Below are positions 9,826 through 21,555 of a stretch of 60,000 nucleotides of DNA, piece after piece (position 1 is the stretch's first letter; each line of letters opens with the position of its first letter). The stretch comes from Apostichopus japonicus (Eukaryota > Echinodermata > Holothuroidea > Aspidochirotida > Stichopodidae). The notes under the pieces are model-generated. The model saw nothing but the letters and a program-made list of their open reading frames with translations, searched no databases and was not told where the DNA came from. The stretch spans positions 24,303,398 to 24,363,397 of the forward strand of contig NC_092577.1 in assembly GCF_037975245.1 (NCBI RefSeq). Direction: 5' to 3'. Position numbers and translations under genes: made by a program.

Positions 9826-10925
9826 ACAAGTTAATTTCGAGCATTTAATGCAATAACTCCCAGTGCCAAGGTGTGACACGGTTGATATTTTGGGACAAGT
9901 TGTAAATGGGGTGGTAGAACATTTTCAAACTTAACAGTCATGTGATCTCAGGTCACAAATGTTATCAGATCTGTTGACCCGCTTGGACGTGACTTTATAT
10001 TTCTTACATTTTCGACGCCACATTCAGATCTCAAAAGTGCCTTCCCGATCAAAAATCCGATCACAATTTGTGATCACAAATGTGTTGGCTATGTTGGTTA
10101 CTTTATGGGTACAAGTAGGACCACAATTTAACTTGGACTATTTCAGCCCAATCTTGCTATGATAAAATTCTGTTTATTGTCATGTACCCCTGCGCAAGGA
10201 ACCGCAGTGCCCTTGGAATACCACAATTTAACTTGGACTATTTCAGCCCAATCTTGCTATGATAAAATTCTGTTTATTGTCATGTACCCCTGCGCAAGGA
10301 ACCGCAGTGCCCTTGGAATACCACAATTTAACTTGGACTATTTCAGCCCAATCTTGCTATGATAAAATTCTGTTTATTGTCATGTACCCCTGCGCAAGGA
10401 ACCGCAGTGCCCTTGGAATACCACAATTTAACTTGGACTATTTCAGCCCAATCTTGCTATGATAAAATTCTGTTTATTGTCATGTACCCCTGCGCAAGGA
10501 ACCGCAGTGCCCTTGGAATACCACAATTTAACTTGGACTATTTCAGCCCAATCTTGCTATGATAAAATTCTGTTTATTGTCATGTACCCCTGCGCAAGGA
10601 ACCGCAGTGCCCTTGGAATACCACAATTTAACTTGGACTATTTCAGCCCAATCTTGCTATGATAAAATTCTGTTTATTGTCATGTACCCCTGCGCAAGGA
10701 ACCGCAGTGCCCTTGGAATACCACAATTTAACTTGGACTATTTCAGCCCAATCTTGCTATGATAAAATTCTGTTTATTGTCATGTACCCCTGCGCAAGGA
10801 ACCGCAGTGCCCTTGGAATACCACAATTTAACTTGGACTATTTCAGCCCAATCTTGCTATGATAAAATTCTGTTTATTGTCATGTACCCCTGCGCAAGGA
10901 ACCGCAGTGCCCTTGGGCTCTTGTT
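9826..10925 (+). mobile_element. REP-A copy 0: 5'-truncated, with its 3' end amplified
   Basis: Positions 9826-10120 match the last part of the full REP-A copy (18086-18390), so the 5' part is missing. The terminal ~100 bp is present eight times instead of once. The copy ends in GGGCTCTTGTT, exactly like copies 1 and 3, and directly abuts a TTAA-element fragment. Confidence 0.8.
10121..10915 (+). repeat. 100-bp tandem array, eight units
   Basis: Units start at 10121, 10221, 10321, 10421, 10521, 10621, 10721 and 10821, all exactly 100 bp apart and apparently identical; the last runs into the REP-A terminus. Each begins CCACAATTTAACTTGGACTA and ends CCCTTGGAATA. The 67-codon frames running through it are a by-product of the period. 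Near-zero divergence implies very recent amplification, or an assembly effect. Confidence 0.95.
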
Positions 10926-11039
10926 GATGGGTTATAGTAGGTTTTCGAAGATTATTTTTTACACATGTTGATTATGGGTATGTAAACTCCTAAATTAATG
11001 GAAAATCTCAACAACAAAAATTGCCTCCATATTTGGTCT
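10923..11039 (-). mobile_element. Terminal fragment of the TTAA-flanked THAP element
   Basis: About 117 bp are essentially identical to the reverse complement of 56399-56515, including the outer end TTTGGTCT followed by TTAA at 11040-11043. The inner side is cut off by the REP-A terminus. Confidence 0.85.
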
Positions 11040-11043
11040 TTAA

Positions 11044-12373
11044 AAACAAAATCCAGTCCATTTTGTCCATGTGTTGTTGGAATTCGCGGAACTCCCTAAA
11101 TCGTATTGTGTGTTGTGTTACGGTGACTTACAACCCAGTGTGTTGGCTATGTATTCATATACATGTACAAGGATCGCCACTTGCCCATTAGAGGTTTCCT
11201 GTTCTCCAATCTGGTCTTCGGAGTTTTGGTCATAATGTTTTTTTCCGTCCTTCGGCCATCGATGAAAGCTAATTGCATGGGTTATGACATTTGTGCAGCC
11301 CCAACAACACAACGGACTGGCATTTCTCTCGGATATTGTAAAACAAACTTGAGCTTTCTATCGATATAGCGTAATACAGTGGTTGTTCTCTCAGTGTAAA
11401 TGTGTGTGTATGTGTGACGGTAAGATCGTCGCGCATCCGGTACGTGCCTGGGCTTGGCACTTGTGTTCCTTACATGACGTTACCATTGTCTTGTTTTGAA
11501 AACGCATTTTCAGATATCTATTTTCGGATGCGAATATTAAAACGTAAATTTCTAATTAGTCCTTGAGGTTTTCAAGGTGATGAGGATAGTTGTGTACATA
11601 GATTTTTTCATAGATTCAGAGGAAGTTACTCTTGATTAGTTGGATTTTTTCGTGTCATGGCCTCTTTAATACATGTAAAAGGCTGAAACAATCTCATCGA
11701 ATATCACATGTATGCAGAAGTGGAAACCTAACATTAATATTTTGTTCGTAGTTACACTGCACGTAAAAACATCGCTTTCGATATACGTGGAGAGAAGCCT
11801 ACTTTTTCACTTGTCATTCAAAATCGACGTCCTGATCATGTGTGCCCGCCGCGGTCGGATAAACCTTTGTTCCTTCATTTAAAACGGATTACAAGGTAAC
11901 ATGAAAGGATCATCGTCCGACCGCGGCGGATAAAGCACTCGACCATTGTTCACCAAGTCTTCTTCCGACCAACAATAGCGCTGTTCATGGCAGTTTACCG
12001 CGGTCGGATCCCGCATAGCTGATTTTGTATATGGTGCTCTTTTTGCGTTCCATAGCACGCACACTCATCCATTATCATCGAAACCAAAAAGCAAGTCATA
12101 TTCTGAAACGGAAGTGACGTTGAGGTCGACTAGGTTGTCGAAACACTAAAACGAGCGGAGAGCCCTAGCCGTCCAATTACAGTTACAGCAAGGGTCTCAT
12201 TTTTTTACCTGGTGTACCTAGGGTACCGTGCTGTGGGAGAAACTTGTAATTTGTAATAACAAATAATTGACAGAGGTAGTGCATCGATGTTGCCGAAAAC
12301 GTGAGTATAATCATGAGCTAAGTATAGGCTAAGACTTTTCGAAGAATACGCATATACTAGTCTAGTAAGTAAA
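11044..12373. other. Intergenic stretch with a GC-rich palindromic motif
   Basis: No convincing gene. GCCGCGGTCGGA-type words occur near 11849, 11918 (inverted) and 11998 within 160 bp, and stand out from the AT-rich surroundings. Short frames at 11118-11460 and 11879-12064 have no recognisable motif. Confidence 0.4.
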
Positions 12374-13072
12374 ACTGGGTACCGTTGTTTTCCGCACACG
12401 TTACTTTCCGCTGAAACAAAACGGTGTTTTCCGCAAACAAATTTGTCAGCGGAAAACAACGTTTTTTTCAGCGGAAAGTACCGTTTCTTTTTGGGAGGAA
12501 CAGAATGACTTACTGAAATTATTAGGCACATGGAAGGATTTAGGAAGATGGATAAGATAGGATTTGACTGTAACAGGATAAAATGTAGCTTCGAGACTAG
12601 GGATTTAGGATACAGTAGCTAAGGTTGTACTTGTAGCTTAGGCTGTAAGGCTTACTTATACAGCCATTTTATTTCCAGCGAAAATCAAAGATACCGCCTT
12701 TTACACCTTTTTTTTAAACCATCATTACGCGGGCCGAATTTTTAATACTTAATTATATACTCAATCCTTCATAACGCGGGCGTCTCTTTGCCCTAGTATT
12801 ACTGTATATGCTTCTTTAATAATTCGTAATTACAAACACCCCAAGCCTCCTCTAAATTATACGCAGCTTAACTTTTCTGACATGAACTCAGTCTAACCAT
12901 CCTTGATCGACGTTCTTTGATACTTTCTCATGTTATTTTAATCATCCTGCCTGAATTTGGTATCTCAAAATTGCGGAAAAATATAGTGTACAGGTAAGTG
13001 AAAAATAGGTGTTTTCCGCAGAAGAATTTTTTCAGCGGAAAGTAACGTATGCGGAAAACAACTGAAACCAGT
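12374..13072. mobile_element. TIR element (MITE-like) rich in TTTTCCGC motifs
   Basis: The ends are inverted copies of each other over roughly 40 bp. The left reads ACTGG..., then GTTGTTTTCCGC and ACGTTACTTTCCGCTGAAA; the right (13034-13072) is the reverse complement with few changes. Extra TTTTCCGC/GCGGAAAA words lie just inside the left end (12420-12480). The 700-bp interior has no coding content I recognise. A target-site duplication could not be fixed, so the superfamily is open. Confidence 0.7.
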
Positions 13073-13610
13073 AAAACTTCACGTATCATCCTTAGACCTT
13101 AGCTTAGGCGTATATAGCGTTCGTCTTACACGACTTACTGACAGGTGTATCGGCCTACGTTAGGATAGACCTTTATGGAAACCTGTCACAGTAGTCTAAG
13201 ATTAGAACCTACTCGCCAAAGCGTACACTTCTTGTGCCACTATGATTGCTCTTCAAGTGTCCATAGTACAGATCAACAACATTAAACTAAGGTTAGGCAG
13301 ATACGATGGTTGACTCATTCACGGTGGAAAGATGAAAATTCCAACAAGAAAATTTGCTTGGTTGCTTGACATTTGTTTTTGAGAGTGGGTTGGGTATCAG
13401 TGCTACTGTATTTGGTGTGACGTTTTGGTTCACATAAGAAGTACAAGAACAGTAGGATGTATCAGGTTTTTGAGTGGTCCACACAAATAAGTTAGCATAC
13501 ATCAACACCCGACTGAAATTTATGTTGGTTACTGTTATTCCTAAACAAGAATATATGCTTTGAATATCAAGAACGTTAAGAACATATGGAATATAGAATG
13601 AAAACCATAT
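13073..13610. other. Intergenic stretch, nothing recognised
   Basis: A 106-codon minus-strand frame (13293-13613) lies just beyond the copia relic but has no motif; it could be old 3' sequence of that element. Confidence 0.4.
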
Positions 13611-13614
13611 CAAT

Positions 13615-13880
13615 CTCTAAATCACCGATTTAAGTTCTGCCTCAGTAACTCGGCTACCCACAGTAGACACCCATGATCTGGCTGCTAACTTCTGTAGTTT
13701 GGACCTGCTCACAGGTTTAGTAAATATATCAGAAATATTTTGATGGAATATAAACAAGTCGTTTGGCACCTCTGTAGACTTCCAACCTAATATCTATGCG
13801 CTTGGTCCTCTGCTGGTGAACAGGTTTTTAGCTAGAGCAAAGGCCCCTTTGATATAATATTCACAGCAAATCTAATTATC
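13615..13880 (-). pseudogene. Ty1/copia retrotransposon relic (end of RNase H)
   Basis: The minus strand reads KGAFALAKN, then TKRIDIRLEV, LVYIPSK and QNISDIFTKPVSRSKL in successive frames. This is the typical order at the end of copia-type pol (GAI-LA-N, KHIDIR, V-VPT, ADIFTK). At least two frameshifts separate the pieces, so the fragment is dead. No LTRs were seen. Confidence 0.75.
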
Positions 13881-14387
13881 AAAATTAAAAATGTGACGTA
13901 CGGGACATAGTGTGGGGGAAACCCTGTATTTATATATATATAATAAAATGGCATGGGCTCCAATGGGGACCTCTACTTGAAACCTTCCAATGCTTACAAA
14001 TTTATTTTGTTGAAAGATGGTAGTTGCAACTTATATCCCTGCATGCCTGAAGAGCACATCATGGCTTCAAATAAACCATTGACCAATGACCACCAACAGC
14101 CCAGGTGTTGTACATTAAACTATCGGGAAGTCAATTGTGTGTGTGTGTGGGATACAGAATCATCTACAATGCTATTCAACATTGACATTGAATGAGGATG
14201 ACTTCAAGAATGTTGAGTTTGCATTTCAACATTTCGTAGGCCTATTGTGAAGTGTGACTATCATGACTGTGCAACAATGTTCTTGTGTCCTGAACTTAGA
14301 TAGTAGACATTGATATTTTTAGTTACAAGTGAAGAGTTTGGCTCGCCCAATTTTTGCAGTGGACAACCACTCATGAGTTTGTTCAAT
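13881..14387. other. Intergenic stretch before the 250-bp array
   Basis: Contains GTGACGTACGGGACA at about 13891, the inverse of a motif repeated at 18.5-18.9 kb, and a short TA run. An 80-codon frame at 13953-14195 has no recognisable domain. Confidence 0.35.
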
Positions 14388-15648
14388 AACCAGTATTAGG
14401 TCTATAGAGTTTTCTTTGTTGTACTAGTTTCATAGATGGACATTATGTGGATGTTACTTTGGACATTTTGATATGTTTTGAATGGGAAGGATCATATTTC
14501 AACTTGAGGGTCAATAGTGGGGAGTATGATACAGTGCTGTACAGTATATACCAAAACAGTTTTGCACCAAAACTTTGCATCTTGAATCATTTGTGGTCTA
14601 ACAAAGCTAGAATTGATGTTATGAGTATTTGGTCTGGTAACCAGTATTAGGTCTATAGAGTTTTCTTTGTTGTACTAGTTTCATAGATGGACATTATGTG
14701 GACGTTACTGTGGACATTTTGGTACAGTATGTTTTGAATGGGATGGGTCATATTTCAACTTGAGGGTCAATAGTGGGGAGTATGATACAGTGTTGTACGG
14801 TATATACCGAAACAGTTTTGCATCAAAACTTTGCATCTTGAATCATTTGTGGTCTAACAAAGCTAGAATTGATGTTATGAGTATTTGCTCTGGTAACCAG
14901 TATTAGGTCTATAAAGTTTTCTTTGTTGTACTAGTTTCATAGATGGACATTATGTGGACGTTACTGTGGACATTTTGGTATGTTTTGAATGGGATTGATC
15001 ATATTTCAACTTGAGGGTCAATAGTGGGGAGTGTGATACAGTGTTGTGCAGTATATATACCAAAACAGTTTTGCATCAAAACTTTGCATCTTGAATCATT
15101 TGTGGTCTAACAAAGCTAGAATTGATGTTATGAGTATTTGGTCTGGTAACCAGTATTAGGTCTATAGAGTTTTCTTTGTTGTACTAGTTTCATAGATGGA
15201 CATTATGTGGACGTTACTGTGGACATTTTGGTACAGTATGTTTTGAATGGGATGGGTAATATTTCAACTTGAGGGTCAATAGTGGGGAGTATGATACAGT
15301 GTTGTACGGTATATACCGAAACAGTTTTGCATCAAAACTTTGCATCTTGAATCATTTGTGGTCTAACAAAGCTAGAATTGATGTTATGAGTATTTGGTCT
15401 GGTAACCAGTATTAGGTCTCTAAAGTTTTCTTTGTTGTACTAGTTTCATAGATGGACATTATGTGAACGTTACTGTGGACATTTTGGTATGTTTTGAATG
15501 GGATTGATCATATTTCAACTTGAGGGTCAATAGTGGGGAGTATGATACAGTGTTGTACGGTATATACCAAAACAGTTTTGCATCAAAACTTTGCATCTTG
15601 GATCATTTGTGGTCTAACAAAGCTAGAATTGATGTTATGAGTATTTGA
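14388..15648 (+). repeat. ~250-bp tandem array, five units with dimeric higher-order pattern
   Basis: Units start at 14388, 14639, 14895, 15148 and 15404 (251, 256, 253, 256 and 245 bp), each opening with AACCAGTATTAGGTCT. Units 2 and 4 share GGTACAGTATGTTTTGAATG and a GGATGGGT variant. Units 3 and 5 share the shorter GGTATGTTTTGAATG with GGATTGATC and the AAAG variant after the start. The array therefore grew by duplicating a two-unit block. Confidence 0.95.
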
Positions 15649-15697
15649 TGAATGTGTAGAGTAAATTTATACTTTACGCATTCCATGTTTTATGTAG

Positions 15698-15799
15698 TGG
15701 AATGATCTCACAAGTACAGTCACTGCTCTTTTTGATCCCAGAAAGAAGGAAATATGGCATGAAATTACCAATGACATTGTTCTGGCATATCCAAATTAA
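15698..15799 (+). CDS. Possible terminal exon of an unidentified gene
   Basis: After an acceptor-like TTTTATGTAG, 33 codons (WNDLTSTVTALFDPRKKE...) run to a TAA, and an AATAAA lies 41 bp downstream at 15840. The frame is closed by TAG exactly at the acceptor, as expected of a true 3' exon. I do not recognise the protein and found no convincing upstream exon, because the 250-bp array intervenes. Confidence 0.3.
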   Translation, partial: WNDLTSTVTALFDPRKKEIWHEITNDIVLAYPN

Positions 15800-15870
15800 T
15801 GTTTTTATGTAGAAATCAGCTTGTTATGGTATATTCAGGAATAAAAATATGAGTTTTCATAGTCAATTTT

Positions 15871-18490
15871 TGGTTCCTTGCTTTAGCAAAAGGAACCTAT
15901 GCAGTCAGGTTGGCGTGTGTGTGTGTGTATGTATGTATGTATGTATGTATGTGTGTGTGTGTGTGTGTCTGTGACACTTGCTTGGGTACGCTCTATCTCA
16001 ATAAGGGAATGTTGGATTGAGGCCAAACTTGGACTATAGATCCGCCATATGGAGAAGGTGTGCCCTATTGTTTTTGGTGCCCGCAAAGGTCATCAAAGGT
16101 CAGTTATGGTCCAAAAACCGAAAATATTAAAACTGCAATAACTCCCAGTGCCAATGTGCGACAAGATTGATATTTTGGGACAAGTTGTGAACTGGTTAGG
16201 GGAGCATTTTCAAACTTAACGGTCATGTGATCCGAGGTCACCAAAGGTCAATTAATGATAAAAAACTAGTATTTTTGCAATAACTTAAGAACGAAATGTC
16301 TGTTAGGGTTGGGAGTTGCCTCAATGTCATCCAATTGTCGACCCGCATCTGGGTGACCCTTGACCTCAATTTGACCTCTGGTGACCTTTTCGTGTTTTTG
16401 GGATTTTTACAGTTTCGATGCTATTTTCAGATGTCAAAGGTACCTTCTGATCATAAATGTCAATAGGTTGACCCCGTGTGACCTTTATGTGCCAAGTTAT
16501 ATGGGGTCAAAGTTTTTCGGTCGGAGTTAGGATGGTTGTACAGACTTTTCGTTTTGTGTTTTGGAATCAGGAGATTAAACTACATCTGAAACCAAGGTCA
16601 AAAGGTCAAAGGTCACATTAGAAAAAATGTGCTTATTTTGGGAGGAAACGAGCAAAAAAGAAAATGTTTGGTTTTGATGCTAGATTTGGATATCAAAGGT
16701 ACCTTCCGATCAAAAATGTCAATTGGTTGACACCCGTGTGACCTTCGTGTGCGAAGTTATACGAGGTCAAAGTTAATTTTCAGACATTTAATGCAACAAC
16801 TCCCAGTTCCAAGGTGTGACATGGTTGATATTTTTGGACAAGTTGCAAATGGTATAGGGGAATATTTTCAAACTTAACGGTCATGTGATCCGAGGTCACC
16901 AAAGGTCAATTTATGTCAAAAAACTAGTATTTTGGGGGTAGAAAATGGGCAAAGAAAAAAATGTTTGAATTTTTATAGTTTGATGCTCCAATTTAGGTCT
17001 CATCAATAAAAAATGTCAATAAGTTGACCCAAGGTGACCTTTGTATGTTAAGTTATATGAGGTCAAAGTTAATTTTCAGACATTTAGTGTAATAACTCCC
17101 AGTGCCAAGGTGTTACACAGTTGATATTTTGAGACAAGTTGCAAATGGTATAGGGGAATATTTTCAAACTTGACGGCCATGTGATCCGAGGTCACCAAAG
17201 GTCAATTAATGATAAAAAACTAGTATTTTTTGCGATAACTTGAGAACAAATTGTCCGTTAGGGTTGGGAGTTGCTTCAATGTAATAATGGATTTTTACAG
17301 TTTCGATGCTATTTTCAGATGTCAAAGGTACCTTCTGATCATAAATGTCAATAGGTTGACCCCTGTGTGACCTTCGTGTGCGAAGTTATATGGGGTCAAA
17401 GTTAATTTTCAGACATTTAATGCAATAACTCCCAGTGCCAAGGTGTGACAAGGTTGATATTTTTGGAGTAGTTGCAAATGGTAAAGGGGAATATTTTCAA
17501 ACTTAACGGTCATGTGATACAAGGTCACCAAAGGTCAATTAATGATAAAAAACTAGTGTTTTTGCGACAACTTGAGAACAAATTGTCCGTTAGGGTTGGG
17601 AGTTGCTTCAATGTAATCCAATTGTCGACCCGCATCTGGGTGACCCTTGACCTCAATTTGACCTCTGGTGACCTTTTCGTGTTTTGTGGATTTTTACAGT
17701 TTCGATGCTATTTTCAGATGTTAAAGGTACCTTCTGATCATAAATGTCAATGGGTTGACCCCCATTTGACCTTCGTGTGCGAAGTTATTTGAGGTCAAAG
17801 TTAATTTTCACACATTTAATGCAATAACTCCCAGTGCCAAGATGTGACAAGGTTGATTTTTTTGGACAAGTTGCAAATGGTATAGGGGAATATTTTCAAA
17901 CTTAACAGTCATGTGATCCAAGGTCACCAAAGGTCAGCTAATGTTAAAAAAGTACTATTATGGGGGGAGAAAATGGGCAAAGAAAAAATGTTTGAATTTT
18001 TACAGTCATGCTCTATTTAGGTCTCACCGATCAAAAATGTCAATTGGTTGACCTCCGGGTGACCTTTGTGTGTGAAGTTACATACAAGTTCAAAAGTTAA
18101 TTTTTTGACATTTAATGCAATTAAATCTCAATGCCAAGGTGTGACATGGTTGATATTTTGGGACAAGTTGTGAATGGGGTGGTGGAACATTTTGAAACTT
18201 AAAGGTCATGTCATCTGAGGTCACCATTGTTATCATATCTGTTGACACGCTTGTAGGTCTCTTATATTTCTTACATTTTCGACGCCATATTTAGATCTCA
18301 AAAGTGCCTTTTGATAAAAAATCCGATCACATTTTGTGATCACAAAAGTGTTGGCTATAGTGTTGGTTACTTTATGGGAACATGTAGGACCACAATTACT
18401 TGGACTATTTGAGCCCAATCTTGCTTGATAATATTATGTGTATTGTCATATACCCCAAGCAAGGAACCACAGTGCCCTTGGGCTCTTGTT
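15871..18490 (+). mobile_element. REP-A copy 1 (full length), Helentron-type non-autonomous element
   Basis: The left end is a T-run followed by the palindrome GGTTCCTTGC..GCAAAAGGAACC (15872-15897), then a GT/GTAT microsatellite. The interior is several diverged ~400-bp units carrying phrases such as CAATAACTCCCAGTGCCAA and GGTCACCAAAGGTCA. The right end holds AAGCAAGGAACC (18457-18468), the inverse of the left palindrome arm, a CCCAAG/CTTGGG hairpin and the terminus GGGCTCTTGTT. There is no coding frame. Copies 0, 2 and 3 are at 9.8, 22.6 and 35.9 kb. Confidence 0.85.
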
Positions 18491-19370
18491 ATTTGGACAA
18501 ATTGTCCCGTACGTCACATGTCCCGTACGTCACAGGACAATTTTCATTTGTGTACAGTAATCACTCAACTGGAATGGCTTCATATTTTTTTCTATTATGT
18601 TACAGCTTAGCCCTTGGAACCTGGAAGGTTAGGCTATTCACTAGTTATAACAGCTTGATCACTGCCCTCCTAATTTCAGAGGGATTTCAGCTTTGCTCTT
18701 TACAAAAGAAAGCACAAAATTCTCTGGTCCCGTACGTCACACTGTACATTAATTAAGATGGGACCTAATTAAAGCAAGTGTAGGAAATCTTCATGAGTTT
18801 GTACAGTAATAAAGTAGCAGCAATAACAAATATGAAAACCTGAAAAAGTTTCTGGAAAATAGATTTCTCATAACTTTTAGACACATTTAAGTCTCTGAAA
18901 TGTCCCGTACGTCACAGTGCAAATAGCTTGGACCTGCCCGATATCAGTGGACCATTCTCAGTAAATGGGAAACTTAAACTAACTTTTTCATTTTAAATCT
19001 AGTGGCTAAACCCCTTCTGACATCCTCTAGATTATTCCCTATTGGTTGTAATGATGATATCATCACCCAGACAAGAAATTATGGTAATATAATTTTCTTC
19101 ATATTTAGTATACATGTACACACTTTCAATTTTGATACCGGTAAACCACAAAAGTATACTACTTCTGATCAGTATGGTAAACAAGTATTGTTTACACCAT
19201 AAGTTTCAAAGAGAATGGAGTCTTGTGTAAGGTGACTTTAACACATCATCAAGGGATCAAAGTTTGCCATTTTCAAGACTGATGTATATAGTACTAGATA
19301 ATTAGGTTTTGGCTGTAAAAATAAAATATTTCAGAGCACTTCAACAAGAAATGTCATGTAATTTTGAATT
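18491..19370. other. Intergenic stretch with a repeated CCCGTACGTCAC motif
   Basis: TCCCGTACGTCAC occurs at about 18509, 18524, 18728 and 18902, and inverted at 13891. It contains TACGTCA, which resembles a CREB/ATF half-site; whether it is regulatory or part of an old repeat is unknown. No gene recognised. Confidence 0.4.
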
Positions 19371-20930
19371 ATTTTCTTCAATTTCTTTATTCCAGTATAA
19401 ATTACAAAATTTATAAATAGGACACATAATAATGATACATAAAAGACGTAAAAAAATGTACAATCATGAAAGCATGAACAAATAAGAAATAAAATGGAGG
19501 ATTAGAAGTTTGAAAGATTAAAAGGATTATAACAGATTCTAAGAACCCATTTTGAGTATAAATGGCTGCTCTGTAGATAAATGAGTAAAAGTAGGATTTC
19601 GTAGATTGTACTTGTTGGTTCTATTGCACAGAGAGATCAACTCGGAGTGAAGTGGGTGATATTTGGAACTATGTATATTCTTAGCTAGTCTTATGAAGTA
19701 ATTTCTAGCAGCAGTGTTTACTTTACCGGCCACGCTTTCATAGTCGAGATTAAATATATTTGAGCAGTATTTCAAGAAACTTCCGATTCTTTTCTTGTCC
19801 TTTTCAAGTAGAAGGTGATACCAGACAGGAACTGCATACACTCACAATCACTGGCAGAATTGATGAGTTGAAAACCTTATCTCTTACATTAGAATGAAAA
19901 GAAGGAGTAATGTATGCCAACATTGATACTATATAATACGCCTAATAGACATCATTTTATATATATGGTTACAGGTAGTAAAGGTTTTGGCATCAATATC
20001 AACTCCTTAGTAAGTTAGTACATAGTATGAGATACCAGCTCAACAATGGAGCTTTGAACATAAGTTTCTGATCCCTGGTCTGAATGAGACTTTGATGTTT
20101 AATGTTAATGTTCTCAAAAATGATTTCTTTAGATTTCTTAGGGTTAAGTAAGCGGTTCTTCTGCTCACACAAATTGACAATATTATCAATACATAGTTAT
20201 AGTCATTTTGATTTTCAAGGTTTGTCCGCTTTGAAATGTTACAGGATATAGCTGTATCATCAGCGTACTTAATTACAGAAGAATGTATATATACTGTATC
20301 ATCTGTGTATATTGTAAAGAGTAACGCAGATAGAGAACCTCCCTGAGGGACTCCCATTGTAATCTTTGATTCCTCTGAATAACCTATCTGTAGCTTGACT
20401 TGTCGGGACCATCCTTGTAAAAAATGAGCCAACCAATGTATAAGCCATGGCTCATCGATAAAACTACACAAACCTTGGATTAAACGATTTGGTAAAACCG
20501 TATTAAAAGCACTTGAAAAATCTAAAAATAAAACTTTAGTGCCTGTTGTGTCACTCTGATGTAAACCAGAAACAACACAATGTACGAGCTTGAGTATAGC
20601 ATCTGTGCAGGACACGCTTTTTTGCAGGCAAACTGATTTTTATCGTGTGATATGATGGCCCGCGTCAAGTATGGAAATAATAATTTTTGGATACAGCTAA
20701 AACCAATACTGGACATATCAATTGGTCTAAAATCGTTTACAGATGTTGGAATGGAGATTTTAGACACAGGTGATGTTTTAGCATGCTTCCATAGGGACGG
20801 AATTGAATTCTCATTTAAACTTACATTATATAAATTAGTGAATACGCCAGAATGATGATCAGTGACATATAGGACTTTGTACGTAACTTGATTTTTTGAA
20901 AACATTACTTGATCAGAATCAGCATTTTGA
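19370..20930 (-). pseudogene. LINE retrotransposon relic: reverse transcriptase and C-terminal region
   Basis: Three minus-strand blocks in different frames read as one non-LTR reverse transcriptase. They are 20905-20522 (SIPSLWKHAKTSPVSK, NDFRPIDMSS), 20615-20040 (LFLDFSSAFNTVLPNRLI, GVPQGGSLSALLFTIYTDD, YADDTAI catalytic box) and 19841-19539 (post-RT domain, AVPVWYHLL). Frameshifts between blocks and a missing endonuclease domain make it dead and 5'-truncated. The motifs fit a CR1/Jockey-type clade, but I cannot fix which. Confidence 0.9.
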
Positions 20931-21555
20931 GGGGCATTAAACCAGCGTTTTGAGGGTCAATAAAAACAAATATGAAAAATTAATAAATCCATTATAGTGT
21001 AATATCAAAACTGTATTTTTACACTAATAACACCAAAAATAAACACTAACCTCACATATTTGGAATTTAACTACGTTAAATAAGTTGCTCTCATTTTTTT
21101 TAAATGTTCTCATAAATATTTACTATTTCCTTCTACAGTATTCCCTCAATTCTATGTCCATTACATTTACTACAGTAAGATGTACAATTCACAACATACT
21201 GCCCAAATGACTACTATATAAATGAAGATCTAATTTGGATGTAAGTTTTGCTACCTTTAAGATTTTTAACATTATGGGTCAGTTCAACTGGGTGGGTGCT
21301 TATGGGTTGGCGCAAAATACAGTACCACACACATATAGTATAAACGAATATTAATTACACTTTAAAGAACCTACATTCACATGTAGCAGTTCCATGTAGC
21401 TGAAGAAAGAACAATCTGCTTTTAACTGTAATGATTTATATTTAACAGATAATAAACAACTTTCATTAAACAAATAAAGCATCATCAGAAAAGATAAACT
21501 TGTAAAGGGTAATAACTAAACTATAAAATTAATCAACTTTTCATTTCACATACAC
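20931..21555. other. Intergenic stretch, nothing recognised
   Basis: AT-rich sequence without frames carrying motifs. Confidence 0.4.

Noticed and set aside
10121-10915. CRISPR-like array
   Set aside because: Whole 100-bp units are identical with no unique spacers, and the genome is eukaryotic.
10159-10971. A series of overlapping 67-codon frames
   Set aside because: They only reflect the 100-bp period of a non-coding tandem array and shift frame every unit.
15883-16086. Frames across GT microsatellites in REP-A copies
   Set aside because: Simple-repeat translation without motif; the same happens at 22.5 and 35.8 kb.
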